A stretch of DNA of 64,000 nucleotides from Euborellia annulipes. Lineage: Eukaryota > Arthropoda > Insecta > Dermaptera > Anisolabididae. The notes under the pieces are model-generated. The model was not told where the DNA came from. It saw only the letters and a program-made list of their open reading frames with translations, and made no database searches. Every line of letters begins with the position of its first letter. The first letter of the stretch is position 1. The DNA lies in assembly GCA_023213315.1 (NCBI GenBank), contig JAKCPI010031711.1, forward strand, positions 62,001 to 126,000. The letters are read 5' to 3'. Below are positions 39,213 through 50,726 of the stretch, in pieces. Made by a program: the position numbers and the translations under genes.

Positions 39213-39464
39213 TTTACTTTTCATTTCGAGTTTTCCATTTGTTACGATAAAAATTTGATGTTGATGAAATGGGAAGATGCTTTTAATATTGTTTTAAACT
39301 CATGTTTATGCATTACGCACTCCAGGTATTGATTCAATCCGACTAAGCACTTGGCTGCCAACGGATATAAAAATTAACGACAAGTAAACGAACCTAGAGG
39401 GATACTGAAATTCATGGATTCTATTTTACCAGTTTCCGGATTTTCATTGGAAAAAACTGGTTTG

Positions 39465-39735
39465 AACAAAATCGGTCAAAAAGTACTAGTAGGCCTACTT
39501 TACTGATGCACTTTTTCAGTTTTTTTAGATTGTCTCAAAATTCGCTCAAACAATTTTGTTTAAAATTCAAAAATCAATTTATTTTTAGATGCTCTTTAAA
39601 ATGTATATTCTCATTTTGCTCTTGAAATCTTTTGAAGCACACTTTACTCTTGTACTTCATGAAAGGCAGGAAAAATGGTTGCCATGGTAACAAAATATAT
39701 TTTCCCATGTTTATAAATTGTTTATCTTGAATTCT
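39465..39735 (+). repeat. (TG)n-associated family, internal fragment
   Basis: AAAATCGGTCAAAAAGTACT through GGTTGCCATGGTAACAAAAT follows the order of the long copies, without the 5' (TG)n part. A further piece with GGGCGGAAACTAAATATATC at 39907-39990 continues it after an inserted SINE-1 (39746-39903). Confidence 0.6.
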
Positions 39736-39745
39736 AATATATGGG

Positions 39746-39903
39746 CGGGCTTAAATAGAAATGCCTGAACACCAAATTGATTTATTAATTACAACGGTTA
39801 TCGTCAAAGTCTTATATGGCCTAAGTTGCCGAAAAGACTGTGTGAATGTGTGTGTGAGTGTGAGTGTGAATGAGAAAAAGTGTGAATGTTTAAAAAAAAA
39901 AAT
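39746..39903 (+). mobile_element. SINE-1 3' half
   Basis: TTAAATAGAAATGCCTGAAC, GTTATCGTCAAAGTCTTATA, core GGCCTAAGTTGCCGAAAAGAC, tail GTGTGAGTGTGAGTGTGAAT and an A-run. ATATGGGCGG precedes and follows it (39740 and 39905), consistent with a target duplication of about 10 bp. Confidence 0.75.
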
Positions 39904-40554
39904 ATATATGGGCGGAAACTAAATATATCTCGACACAAAAAAATCTGGTGAGTAAGATGTGTACTATGCGACCAATTACACCAGATTTTTCTTCTGTTCA
40001 AGTCTAAATGACGACAACTAGCGATAGTTCATAAATAAATATAAGTAAAATATAATATAAAATTCATATTTTATAAAAAAAATATTTTTATAATAATATA
40101 AAAATTTAGGAATTGAAACAATTTTAAGATCTTTGTTCGAAGACGTTAATTGGAATATTAACTTAATATATTTATATATTTAAATATGTTGATATCAATT
40201 TATTTGAATATTTCATGACCACTCATATTTTTTAATAAAATATAATATAGAGAAAAGAAAAAATGATAAATATGGTATTTCCTTTAATTTAATTATCCTT
40301 GATATCTCAATTTATTCATCTCAGCAGAGCTGCCGCGTATGGGGACGCCTGGTTGATAGGCCATCCGCCTGCTTTCTAAGCGTATGTATCAGTGTGACTC
40401 CAGGGGTAACTTTCCGGAAGTTCCCCGTTTCCATAGTGAAGAGGAATCTCGAATAGATGGATAATTTTTTACTAGAAGGTGAATCAGAATGAACCTGTTG
40501 TTGAATTCGATCTAGCTCATATTGTATTTTTATTTTCTCATAGCTATAATGAGA

Positions 40555-40880
40555 TATAGAAAAAGTATTGGATTAATGTTAAAAATTAGAGATTTTGTTG
40601 GAAATACACGTTTTGATATCCCCCGACTCCAAAAAAATGGGTCCCGCAAAATGTTCTGGCCTAACCCGAAACTTTTGAATAAAATCAGCCAAAGAGTACT
40701 TTTTCAGTTTTTCTCAAAATTTCCTCTATCGATTTTGAATAAAATTCATAAATCAATTATTTTTTTAGATGCACTTAAAAATGTATATTCTCATTTTCTT
40801 TTCAAAATTATTTGAAAAGCACTTTACTTCAAAGGAAAGATAGAAGAAATAGTTGGCCTGGTAAGAAAATATACCATAGC
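40555..40880 (+). repeat. (TG)n-associated family, degraded copy
   Basis: AGAAAAAGTATTGGATTAAT, GGAAATACACGTTTTGATAT and CACTTTACTTCAAAGGAAAG keep the family's order, but the (TG)n segment is deleted. Bases 40325-40480 before it include a GC-richer tRNA-like stretch with no proven identity. Confidence 0.5.
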
Positions 40881-41321
40881 AAAATTCGTTCTAACCAAAA
40901 ATTAGAAAAATTATAGACAAAACATCGAAGTAATATGCCAGAAAGGTTTTGAAAAAAAAATTAAATATTGTTATGTGAAATTTGTTAACTATAGAAAAAA
41001 ATGAGTTATGTTCTGAAGAAACATTTTAGTAGTAGGCCTATAGCAGTTGATTAATTAAATTAATAAAAGATATTGGTTTTGACTTTTTTGATTTTCTAAT
41101 CCAATGATTTCTAATGGAAGGACGCGACCCTTTTATCATCCACGAAAAATATTTTAACTAATTTATCATTCATTATATAGATAAATATATATGAAGCCTA
41201 TGAAATAATATTTTTGGAATTGATATAAATCATTAAATATTATAACAGGGGCCTTGAAAATACTTAAAGTTTCGAGATGTATTGAGATCTGGGTAACTAC
41301 CTTAAATATCACAAAGAATTA

Positions 41322-41806
41322 TATAGGTCTACTAGACGCAAAGCCCCGCCTTCGGCGGGGCTTTCCGTCTAGCCAGGGGGCTGCGCCCCCTGGACCCCCT
41401 TGCTCGCCTTCCCTTTTCATTTTTATAATATATAGATTATTTTAACGGTTAATTATTCATGAACTTAAGATTTTTTGTGAATCATATCCTTTCCGGGACT
41501 CTCCCGGTACACAGACAAAAAATTTACGCCGATATTTTAGAATTCAAAATGTAAATAAATAAAAAAAAATCGTAAACATGGGTAAATATTTATATTTTGT
41601 TACCATGGCAACTATTTCTCCTAATTTTTATTTTTTTCTTATTTTAATGGTTAATTACTCATTAACTTATTGTTATTTGTGAAACAAAACCTGTCCGGGA
41701 CACTCACAAACATACACAGAAAATTTCATCATAATTGGTTCAGTGGTTTAGGAGGAGTTCAGTCACATACACACGTACAGAAGAATTTTATATATAAAGA
41801 TATCAT
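41322..41806 (-). mobile_element. Helitron-like element with terminal GC hairpin
   Basis: Plus strand begins ACTAGACGCAAAGCCCCGCC followed by TTCGGCGGGGCTTTCCGTCT, a perfect CCCCGCC..GGCGGGG hairpin adjoining CTAG (read on the minus strand as ...CTAG-T). The other end has CAGTGGTTTAGGAGGAGTTC and ATATATAAAGATAT. Same design as 18361-19165 and 48966-49202. Confidence 0.4.
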
Positions 41807-41837
41807 GTGTTGGTCCATGAAGTAATTATGAAAAACA

Positions 41838-42043
41838 TATAACCAAGTATTTATTAATTTAAATAATTTTAATAATAAATTTTCTCTAGTAGACTGAAAT
41901 TAGCGATCTAACATATTTAAATAAGCGAGTGCGTACTGTGGTCCAGTAGTAGGGCATGTTGAGCGTAAATCGACAGATCCGTGGTGCGTTTCCCGGCGGT
42001 ACCTACATTTTTCGCTTATTTAAATTAATAAATACTTGGTTAT
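41838..42043. repeat. Inverted repeat with perfect 27-bp arms and GC-rich core
   Basis: Arms 41838-41864 and 42017-42043 (ATAACCAAGTATTTATTAAT.. and its exact complement). The spacer includes GTCCAGTAGTAGGGCATG and CGTTTCCCGGCGG, tRNA-like in tone but not foldable as a tRNA by eye. Confidence 0.75.
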
Positions 42044-42420
42044 ATGGTTTTCTTAAATATCACATTTGATTTTCAAATATTTTTGAGATATTTTGTTGTA
42101 TATTTTGCGAGATCCATTTTTTACACAAAGAACCTCAAAAAGTCAATTTTCGTTGAAATTTTGATAACGAAATTTATTGAGATTTCTATAATTCTCTATC
42201 CTACTGACTATATTACATTTAATATATAGAAAGTAAAAATCAATGTCATAAAGAAAGGGCATCAAATCCAATGAATCATAGTAAAAGCCAAAATATTATT
42301 TAAAAAAAGAAAATATGTCTCTAAATAAATAAATCAATGAAAAAAAAAATATTTATTTAAAATGTTGTGAGAGTGTAAAACCCCGGCAGAAATGTTTGGC
42401 AGATCAGTTTGTTTTTAACA

Positions 42421-42612
42421 TAAGATGATTGTTTCTTCGATTGGTTTACTGGATGACTCAGCGTCCAGGCGCCAGCGCAGGTGGAGCGCTGCGCTTTACG
42501 CGCTGCGTGTTATACTCCCAAGAATCCTTCCAGACGTAGGGCTCCAGTCAGTTCTTAAACAGTTCTTCAGCATACAGGTAGTTCAATCAGCATGGAACAC
42601 ACCTTCATCTCC
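42421..42612 (+). CDS. Possible isolated coding exon, GC-rich, unknown
   Basis: Open frame of 64 codons with about 50% GC in AT-rich surroundings, preceded by a pyrimidine-rich AACATAAG (possible acceptor) and followed by CCAG|GTAGGT, a strong donor. The peptide is rich in Arg and aliphatic residues (RRWSAALYALRVILPR, LKQFFSIQVVQSAW). I do not recognise it. No partner exon was found within the window, so it may be a stray exon, a captured gene fragment inside a transposon, or chance. Confidence 0.25.
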
Positions 42613-42727
42613 AGGTAGGTTCAACGAACTTATTGTGACAAAATATTGACTATGACATTAACATTAGGCTCAAATATTTATTCATAATGAATTTTTTACT
42701 TTCTCTTACCTCTATATATATTAATAT

Positions 42728-43385
42728 ATATAGAGAGAGAAAGTATTGGATTCATGTCAAAAATTCGATGTCGAGATTTTGATGGATCTTCACGTTTCGA
42801 GGTCCCCTGAATCCAAAAAAGTGGTTTTCGCGACATGGTCTGTCTGTGTGTGTGTCTGTGTGTGTGTGTGTCTGTCTGTCTGTGTGTCTGTGAACAAAAT
42901 ATCTCAAGAACGAAAAGAGCTAGGAGGTTGAAATTTTATATTTAAGTTAGGCACCCCCATGGGACGTGACCCGAAGCTTTTGAACAAAATCGGCCAAAAA
43001 GTACTAGCACTTTACTGATTCACTTTTTCAGTTTTTTTCGATTTTCTCAAAATTTGCTCCAACGATTTTTTTTAAAATTCAAAAATCAATTATTTTTTAG
43101 ATTCTCTATAAAATGTATATTCTCATTTTGTGATTGAAATCTTCTGAAGACCACTTTACTCTTGTACTCCATAGAAAAGATAGGAGAAATGGTTGCCATG
43201 GTAACAAAATATAAATATTTTCACATACTTAAAAATTTTACATCTTGAATTCAATTGTACCCTACTGTCGGAAACTAAATACATGTCGACACAAAAAATC
43301 TGGTGTGACAAGCACAGAACACAACTTTCGATTACCGAAGGTAAGAGAAAGTTGTGTGCTGTGCGCCAGTCACACCAGATTTTTT
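42728..43385 (+). repeat. (TG)n-associated interspersed family, long copy 2
   Basis: Best preserved copy: GAGAGAAAGTATTGGATTC, GTCGAGATTTTGATGGAT, ACATGGTCTGTCTGTG with (TG)n, ATATCTCAAGAACGAAAAGA, TCGGCCAAAAAGTACTAG, TTGCCATGGTAACAAAATAT and the terminal hairpin module at 43302-43381. Plus-strand palindromic CTCTATATATATT..AGAG borders its start. Confidence 0.75.
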
Positions 43386-43611
43386 CTATCCATTTAATAT
43401 GTAGAAATTTTGCAATTAAATTCTTGGCTGTTGTATTTTAAAAAAATAGAATTAGTATTTTATTATTTTCTTCCATTCATTTTTTTTCGGGCTCAGTCTT
43501 GAGAATTAAAAATTTATGATTTCCAATCTGAGATTTCTTTATAATTAAATTTTTTTTCTTATTATTATTATTATAATAATTATTACTTTCTCTTACTCTA
43601 TATATGAAATA

Positions 43612-43870
43612 CATAGAGAGAGAAAGTATTGCTTTCATGTCAAAAATCTGTGTGCCTGTGATTAAAATATCTCAAGAACGAAAAGAGCTAGGAGGTTGAA
43701 ATTTTATATTTATGTTCGTCCCCCCTGAAACGTGAAACGAAGCTTTTAAACAAAATTGGCCAAAGAGTAGGCCTACTAGTCATAGACTAGTACTGTTCAT
43801 TACTGATGCACTTTTTCAGTTTTTTTTTTCATTTTCTCAAACTTTGCCCCAACGGTTTTGATTATAATTT
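43612..43870 (+). repeat. (TG)n-associated family, 5' half
   Basis: AGAGAGAAAGTATTGCTTTC, then directly ATCTCAAGAACGAAAAGAGC and CAAAGAGTAGGCCTACTAG; the (TG)n run is reduced to TGTGTGCCTGTG. It is truncated before the GCCATGG block. Confidence 0.6.
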
Positions 43871-44436
43871 AAAATTTAAAATCAAAAATTTGTTGTGAAA
43901 TATTGTTTTTTTTTTTTCTTCTTTTGGGCCTCCTCCTCCTTCCCTCATAGCCCACCTTACCTCACCTTTACCTTAAAAAAAAAAATTTGTTTCCATATTT
44001 TGATTTTATCACCTAATGAAAATTTCCTTACTTTTGAAATTTGTTGCTTTTAAAATTAATCTTCTTAAGACCTTTTTTTTAGTTCCCCTTCACTTTATAA
44101 AATATATTATAAAAAAAAAAAATAGAAAAATTCATTTAAAAAAAAATCGTGGTTGAAAGTTTAATATAAAAAATGCAGAAAAAATTGTCAAATTTGATCA
44201 CACACAAGTTCAAAAAAACAGTGGTGTAGCTCATTCTCAAAAAGCAAATTCCAAAAAGGTGCTTTTAATTTGTATTTACTTACTGTATTTAAAAGCTCCA
44301 AACAACAAAATTTTATGAGTAGATTCCAAGAGATGATAATGAAAACCTCTGTTTCCTTCATTTGTATTATTGATAAGTATTTGTATTATTGATTATGTAT
44401 TTATATCAATTAAAGTTGTGGTGTGCCAAATGAACA

Positions 44437-44497
44437 ATCGTAGGAGTGGGTTTTTATTTATTGCCAAATTCATAGCAATTCTACCCACTCCTACGAT
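44437..44497. repeat. 15-bp stem hairpin
   Basis: ATCGTAGGAGTGGGT (44437-44451) and ACCCACTCCTACGAT (44483-44497) are exact complements around a 31-bp loop. It lies in otherwise AT-rich DNA; probably the ends of a very small MITE. Confidence 0.6.
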
Positions 44498-44782
44498 GTA
44501 TTTATATCTATGTTTGTGTGCGTGTGTGGGTGGTAGGGAGGGAGGCTATTTGTTATCAACAGAGTATGAAATATTTACCTCTCGGGGCATTGAAGGTCCC
44601 TCGAAGCTCCACACAGCAGTTGTCCTCAGCTTCAAATCCCTATTGCACTGGCGAGAACACACACAAATCTGCAAAAAAGAACATCTTTTAGAATCTCACA
44701 CTCTTATCAAAAGATAACAAAAGAATTAGGAAATAAAGTTTTCATTTAAAGTGATTTACAAAACGCAATTTATAGCTCTGAT

Positions 44783-45170
44783 CAGTAGCGTAACGTTATT
44801 TAGCTGCCCCCCCCCCCCCCGCATCCCGGGTGGCCCGGGTCCTCTCAAAGAGAAATTTTCATTATTTTTTTTTTTATCTAAATTTTTCAGTTTTTACCGG
44901 AGTCCTGAGAGGCGTCCACTTGCAGCTGGTTTTATTCTCCGGTTCCTTCTATTGTATATGATCCAGCAATATTCATTAAATTTTTCCTTTTTTACCGGAG
45001 CCCTGAGGGCCCGGGCCCTCTCAAAGAGAAATTTTCATTATTATTTTTTTATATAGAAGTAACCGGAGAATAAAACCAGCTGCAAGTAGACGCCTCTCAC
45101 TTCAATTTAATTTCACGCCTGGTCATCATCACAAAAGAAATGATTTTTCGGAGGGCCAGTGTCAACCAAT
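44783..45170. mobile_element. Composite repeat: hAT-like end plus half of a foldback
   Basis: CAGTAGCGTAACG followed by a C15 run and GGCCCGGGTCCTCTCAAAGA recurs, in part, at 57306-57610. TTTACCGGAG..CTGAGAG repeats twice (44895 and 44993). The right part from 45061 (AACCGGAGAATAAAACCAGC) is a half copy of the foldback at 53636-53970. Confidence 0.5.
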
Positions 45171-45298
45171 ATTTTTAACATATTCTAAAGAATAGATAAA
45201 CAAATAAGTAAATAGTTTTATTAAAATTGAAAGACAATTGTACATGAGAGCATCATTTGGTATCTTTAAGATTGCGGTTATATATTTTAAATAATACA

Positions 45299-45535
45299 TC
45301 AGGCATCTTGTTTAACAATATCGAAGAAATCATCCAACTTTTCAACTAACTGTTTAAATTTGTTCTTGGCCGTTTTCGATGTTTTCATCCGGTCTTTTTG
45401 AAGAGTTCTCCACTCGGCGTGAAGTTTTTTCAGCTTAGTAATTGCATGTTGTTGATGTTTAGTCGGGATTCGAGCTTTCTCCCAAAAAATGAACACTTCT
45501 CGTATGGTAAGTTTTGCTGATTCTCTTACAGTCAA
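45299..45535 (-). pseudogene. Fragment of a repetitive arthropod-type protein
   Basis: A 78-residue open frame without a proper ATG: RESAKLTIREVFIFWEKARI, PTKHQQHAITKLKKLHAEW and LVEKLDDFFDIVKQDA. I recognise this as the N-terminal part of a multi-copy hypothetical protein seen in many arthropod genomes, apparently transposon-linked; function unknown to me. It stops after QDA where the family continues, and no downstream exon is visible, so it looks like a truncated copy. Confidence 0.5.
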
Positions 45536-45655
45536 TTTTACAGTACGTAAATACGTCTGTCTTTTCTGTCTGTTTTGTATGTATTATATACCTGCTTTTT
45601 ATATTTTACAATAAAAAATGTCCTTATCAGTATTACTTTTTCTTTTTGTTATATT

Positions 45656-45867
45656 CATGGGCGTAACTAGAAAATTTGGCTGGGGGGGGGGGGCCATGGG
45701 TCCAGCCATCCTCGCTGGGGGCCATGGGACCTGCTATTATCCGGGGGCCTGGAAAGCCCCATATTTTCTCAATTATTCTTGGGGCAGGGAGCTTTCTTGG
45801 GGGGGGGGGGGGCACGTGTCTTCTAGGGAGGTCAACCCCCCCCGGCACCCCCCTAGTTACGCCCGTG
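45656..45867. mobile_element. hAT MITE, GGCGTAACTAG family, intact copy
   Basis: 212 bp, ends CATGGGCGTAACTAG / CTAGTTACGCCCGTG with perfect octamers GTTATATT (45648-45655, 45868-45875). G11 and G12-C runs give three overlapping open frames that are only composition artefacts. Confidence 0.9.
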
Positions 45868-46289
45868 GTTATATTTCTACTTTAAACTCAAAAATATACC
45901 AAAAAAATGCAAAATTTATCTCAGGACAAAATATACAAATTATGCTCCTAGTGGTTCCAGGTCATGTTTTTGGGGTTAAAGGCTGTTGTAACTCGGTTTG
46001 ACTTAAAATAACAACAATTATGAATAGAATATAAATTTCGAAGAAGAACATTAGCTTTCTTTTGAGATATTAACCTTGTTTGTATTATGTACCGTTCTGG
46101 AGTTATGGCTCAATATGTTACCTTTTTGGTCAAAAATTTGGATTCTTTCATAGTTTGAGTGACGAGCGGCACGGGTTAACGTCGTTTAATCGATTTCAAA
46201 TTTCGGCTATCTCATTATCTGCAAAGGGGAATCGTTTTGTGGGGTCCAGATGAACAAAATTTCAAAATTTTTTTTCCGCCTCTATGAGA

Positions 46290-46985
46290 TCCGGTCACCC
46301 TAATGCCGGTACATCGAACGGCTGCATTTGATGCCTCTTTCTTGGTATCATCGGTTAGGCTCTGGAACGGGATTCCAGGCGATATAAGATCAGCAGTAAG
46401 CCCTGCACGGGCCGATTTTTCTTGGCCCGGACCGGCCCGTGTCCTTATTTTCTTGTGACTTCCTGCCCGTACCAGGCCCATAATTTTTTACCATTCTTCA
46501 GGCCAGCCCGAGCCCCGAGGAATTTTTCCAAACCCGCCCATACCCGCCAAGATTTAGTGAATGAATGAACGAATGTCTTGCAATTTTTAAATAAAATTTC
46601 ATTTGCATGCCCGTCCGCCCGAACCCGGTTATTTAGAATTGCTACCCGCCCGTACCCGCCCGTAATTTTTTCATGGCCTCCAAAGCCCGCCCGGCCCGGC
46701 CCACGGGCCGGGCGGGTAACGGGCCTACGGGTCAACCCGTGCCCGTGTAGGGCTCTAATCAGCAGTGTCCTTGAATTCTTTTAAAAGCAGATTCTATTCA
46801 TATTTACTAAAAAACAACAGGAGCAATCTGTACTATGAGGGGGGAGGGACGTACCTGGCAAATCTAAAGTTTAATTATTGTACTATTATTTGTTTATAAT
46901 TGTTTGTTACTTTTTTGTATTTTTAATGCTTTAGGAGGCAAATCGCCTCAGAGCAAAATAAAGCAATTCATTCATTCATTTATTC
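46290..46985 (+). mobile_element. LINE 3' end, interrupted by a hAT MITE
   Basis: Bases before 46397 encode VHRTAAF..SFLVSSVRLWNGI and PGDIRSA, the C-terminal RLWNxLPxxIR signature of CR1/L2/Jockey-type LINE reverse transcriptases; after the inserted MITE the frame continues SLNSF. The 3' end carries GGCAAATCGCCTCAGAGC and an (ATTC)n tail (46966-46985). 5'-truncated, non-functional. Confidence 0.7.
46397..46757 (-). mobile_element. GC-rich hAT MITE (CCCTGCACGGG family), copy 2
   Basis: 361 bp in reverse orientation to copy 1 (9409-9762), with perfect octamers ATCAGCAG (46389-46396, 46758-46765). Ends TAAGCCCTGCACGGG / CCCGTGTAGGGCTCTA. It was inserted into LINE coding sequence between codons for SA and VSLNSF. 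Confidence 0.9.
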
Positions 46986-47021
46986 TTCTATAGGTATTAT
47001 CATGGTCAATACTCGGCCTAA

Positions 47022-47165
47022 TTTTTTTTTTTTTTTTTTTGTCTTTTTCGGCATCTAAGACCATTTAGACCCCATCCCTATTTATTTCAAATGATTTGTA
47101 GTCAAATCAAATGAAATAAATTTTTCTCGCTTGGGACGGGAAGCGAACCAGGACCCCGGCGCGAG
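47022..47165 (-). mobile_element. SINE-2 copy, head partly lost
   Basis: T-run, then TTTTTCGGCATCTAAGACCA (core complement), the body GACCCCATCCCTATTTATTT and GCGAACCAGGACCCCGG, a decayed B box. Directly followed by a reverse copy of the (TG)n-associated family. Confidence 0.65.
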
Positions 47166-47182
47166 AATCAATAAAATCAATA

Positions 47183-47343
47183 CAACTTTCACAGACAGAC
47201 AGACCATGTCCCGAAAACCACTTATTGGGATTCAGGGGACCTCAAAACGTGTATATCCATTAAAATCTCGACATCGAATTTTTGACATGAATCCAATACT
47301 TTCCCTCTATATATATTTACATATATATAGAGGTAAGAGAAAG
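47183..47343 (-). repeat. (TG)n-associated family, 5' end in reverse
   Basis: AGACCATGTCCCGAAAACCA, GGACCTCAAAACGTGTATAT, TCGACATCGAATTTTTGACA and TCCAATACTTTCCCTC are complements of the family start, followed by the palindromic ATATATATTTACATATATAT border. Confidence 0.65.
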
Positions 47344-47370
47344 TAAAAAGCAGTTGTACCTCTTGTGATA

Positions 47371-47578
47371 GCCGTCGGGGCTTGGTGTAGGGGATAGCGT
47401 GCTAACCTCGTATACCAAAAGTCGCGGGTTCGGACCCCAGGCAGTCCGATGATTTTATTTAAACCATTTGAATACCAAATGGCTTAAATAAGAATGATTG
47501 GACCCCAAATATGTATATTAATCAATAACGAATATCGTAAAAGTCTTATATGGCCTGAGTTGCCGAAAAGACTATGTA
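47371..47578 (+). mobile_element. Full-length SINE-1 head and body
   Basis: A box in GGCTTGGTGTAGGGGATAGC, B box GGTTCGGACCC, GCAGTCCGATGATTTTATTT, hairpin around CCAAATGGCTTAAATA, and core GGCCTGAGTTGCCGAAAAGAC. The tail runs into a second copy. Confidence 0.8.
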
Positions 47579-47654
47579 TTTATGAATTTATCTATATTGG
47601 GCTCCAGGCATTCTTATTTAAGCCATTTGGTATCCAACTATGAAGTATTAATAC

Positions 47655-47880
47655 AAGAGTAAAGTGGTAGTTGGTAGCGCGCCTGCCTTATATACCAAGG
47701 GTCGGGGGTTCGGACCCCAGGCAGTTTATTTAAGCCATTTGGCTAAGAATGCCTGAGCCCAATAAATATATATTAATCAGTATCGTTTAAGTCTTAAATG
47801 GCCTAAGTTGCCGAATAGACTGTGTGTTTGTGTGTGAGAGTAAGTGGGAAAAAAGTGTGAGTGTTTAAAAAAAAAAAGAT
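47655..47880 (+). mobile_element. Second SINE-1 copy in tandem
   Basis: Degenerate A box (GTGGTAGTTGGTAGCGCG), B box GGTTCGGACCC, shortened hairpin, core GGCCTAAGTTGCCGAATAGAC, TGTGTGAGAGTAAGTGGG tail and A-run. The head differs from other copies, so the tRNA part may come from a different subfamily. Confidence 0.7.
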
Positions 47881-48965
47881 ACTTTTAAGGAAAAGAGAAA
47901 AAAAATGAATTTGCATAAACAAATTTTTCATCTTGAATAGAGGCTTTCAATGGAATAATAATTTAAATAAATATTCCAAGTTTTCCCCCGATTTCTATCA
48001 AAATTTCTTTGAAAATAACCTATCTGTCATCATTACAAGATGACTTATTAATTTCCTTTTAATAATACTACTCCTCAAAAAAAAATCTTCTTTGTAATTT
48101 AGAAATCTTCTTTTTAATTTATAATCAAGCCCATATAGAAAAAAAAGTTTTTCATCTTTTAATAATCATCATTTCTTTTGGTACAAGTGAAAAACGATTT
48201 ATTTTCGAATGGTTGATTTATAAAATGAAATTTTATTTTTTAAGTTAACTAAATTATTATTTCTTATTGGAGGAAATGTTATTTTGCAAGGGAGAGGGGG
48301 AAGGAGTGATAATATTTGGACCATGTTATGCATGAAAGAACCAAGCGGCATTATGATTGAAATTGAGATACCAGTAATACCTCCATCTTGTAGGGAAAAA
48401 GAAGATCTACTTTTTTATTTAAATTGCAACATCATTACTCTGTTCAGTTTTTTTTTGTATAAAACTAGAAAAAAAGTCATTGCCATTGGGTTTGTTTACA
48501 ATTATGCAAATGAAATGACCTTTATCTCAGATTTAGATTAATGGCGCTTGGTTCCATAGTCGATTTATTAAATTATTGTGCCTATAAATTAATTTATATC
48601 TTACTGAGTAATTTTTTAAAAAATTGACATACTTATCTATATCGACTTTGACCTAAAAGTGTATTTGAACATTGTTGCAAAAATTTTGATAAAAACTGAT
48701 TTTGGGTAGTTTTTTTTGGAGGGGTTTTCTCTTGTTTTAGAAATTTAAAAAAAAACAATTTCATTCTTTTAATGAGAGGATAAAATACATAAACAGATTT
48801 TCTAAAAACAAAATAACACTAAATTGAAATTAAGAGTATTTCTGGATGAAAAACAAGTTATGGTTTGTTTGTTTAACTAAAGACTATGCTATCAACACAT
48901 TGAGTGTTCTTGGTTCAGTTCAACTTCAATTCAAGACATTTTGAAAATATAATCTTCTTATTTAT

Positions 48966-49202
48966 ATAATTCGCTAATGCTGTCTGTCTGTCACGCTCTG
49001 TTTGACCAACTCCCGATGGAATTTTGAAACGAAATTTGATATACTTAAAGAGGACCTTCCTAGGGATTACAGAAAAATTATTTTCATCCCGAAATTCCTA
49101 TAACTTTTTGAGTTATTAATTTTTAAAGTTACGATTTCTCCCATAGAAAATGTAAGGTAAGGCGCAAAGCCCGTCGAAGGCGGGCGCCGCGGCTAGTTAT
49201 AT
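48966..49202 (+). mobile_element. Helitron-like element
   Basis: Starts near TGTCTGTCTGTCACGCTCTG and ends with CGCAAAGCCCGTCGAAGG, GCGGGCGCCGCGG and CTAG before TT. Same end design as 41322 and 18361. About 240 bp and non-coding. Confidence 0.4.
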
Positions 49203-49271
49203 AAAATCAGTCTCATGGTTCTATTTTTACAAAGCAATATTTTTAGAACATTTTAAAAAACTAAGTAGATA

Positions 49272-49445
49272 TTACTGAATCCAAAAAAGTGGTTTTTAGG
49301 TACTAGGCTATTTCAAATGTATATTCTCATTTTGCCATTGAAATCTTCTGAAGACCACTTTACTCTGTGACAAGCACCGAACACAACTTTCGATATCTGT
49401 AGGTAAGAGAAAGTTGTGTGCTGTGCGACCAGTCCCACCATATTT
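49272..49445 (+). repeat. (TG)n-associated family, deleted copy
   Basis: AATCCAAAAAAGTGGTTTTT joins directly to AAATGTATATTCTCATTTTG and then to the terminal hairpin module (GTGACAAGCACCGAACACAA .. GTGTGCTGTGCGACCAGTCC). Confidence 0.6.
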
Positions 49446-49836
49446 TTTATTTTTTAAATAAGTGGGATCCCACTATTATATGATAGATGAAAAATTTTAT
49501 GTGAAGGGTGTGCCATGTTAATTAACACTCTCAATAACCAATAAACCTTTTAATGGAAAAAATAATCGTTTAAAGAATGAATTAATGGAAAATTTCCCCC
49601 TCTACGAGCTAGAAATACAGAGTAGGCGGACGTCTCAGCTATTACCACTTAAATAAATTGTTCTAAGACAAATAGATAGGCTATATGTAAACATTTAAGT
49701 AAATTAGTAGCCTAAAAATAACATATAAAAAGTATTTAAAATTTATATACCGAATGTATGAAAGATATAAAGAGCAAATAATTAACTATGACATATTTTA
49801 AAATTTGTCAGGAGAGGTGAAGTAGCTATTTGAGGC

Positions 49837-50071
49837 CATGAGCGTAGCCAGACATCTTGTTAGGGGGGGGACCACTCGTGGGTATGCAATTAATATATGC
49901 ATAGATTAATAATTATTTATATTTTGTAATTATTAGTTATTTTCCTTATATAAGCTTATTTAAACAAAAATTCACAATGGGAAAAATATATAATCGTTTT
50001 TAATAGACAAAAAATTTTCAGGACAAGACAGGGGGACATTGTCCCCCTGCCAGCCGCTGGCTAAGCCCATG
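49837..50071. mobile_element. hAT MITE, GGCGTAGCCAG family, intact copy
   Basis: 235 bp, ends CATGAGCGTAGCCAG / CTGGCTAAGCCCATG, perfect octamers TTTGAGGC (49829-49836, 50072-50079). It shares GGACAAG..GGGGACATTGTCCCCC with the truncated copy at 24247. Confidence 0.9.
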
Positions 50072-50726
50072 TTTGAGGCTGATATTTATTTATCACCACA
50101 CCTAATATTTCCATCTAAATATTGATTTGAATTATGGTTATTCAAATTAATACACTTATGAAGATAAATAATGTATAAAGTTATTAAGCTGTTATATTCT
50201 ACTACTAAACAAACATTAAAAGATGTTAGGAGCAAGAACAATCAATAGTTCTAATAAATAATTATAAATACACTAATCATCTTTCATTGATCGAACCTTA
50301 AAATATCACAAGTACCTAAATATATAATAGCGGGAAAAAGTAGTTAAAAAAAAAGCGGGAAGGTAAGAGGTGGATCTCCATGATATTCATTCAAACCCAT
50401 TGAAAAAAAAAAAAATTCTAAGTAAGTTATATGAATTATTATTTTTTTTTTTTTTTTAAATCCTTTATTGCATCTGCTCATCTTTATTTGATAACTCCCA
50501 TATAAAGTATATCCTTGATATCTAACTTTAACTAAAGTCTCTAATCTAATCCAACAGAGATCGAACCACCACTCATCCTTGATATATTAAATAAAGAATA
50601 AAAGGATTAAAAGGAAAATACCTGGAGATAAATATGGAATTCATTCCTTGTAAAATGGATTTTGAGGATATTATTCAGAAACAATGTTGTTGGTTGATTG
50701 TCGAGGCCTGGGTATCACTCACAATG

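Noticed and set aside
45618..46001. Overlapping open frames in three phases around 45.6-45.9 kb
   Set aside because: They are Gly/Pro-rich translations of G- and C-runs inside the hAT MITE 45656-45867.
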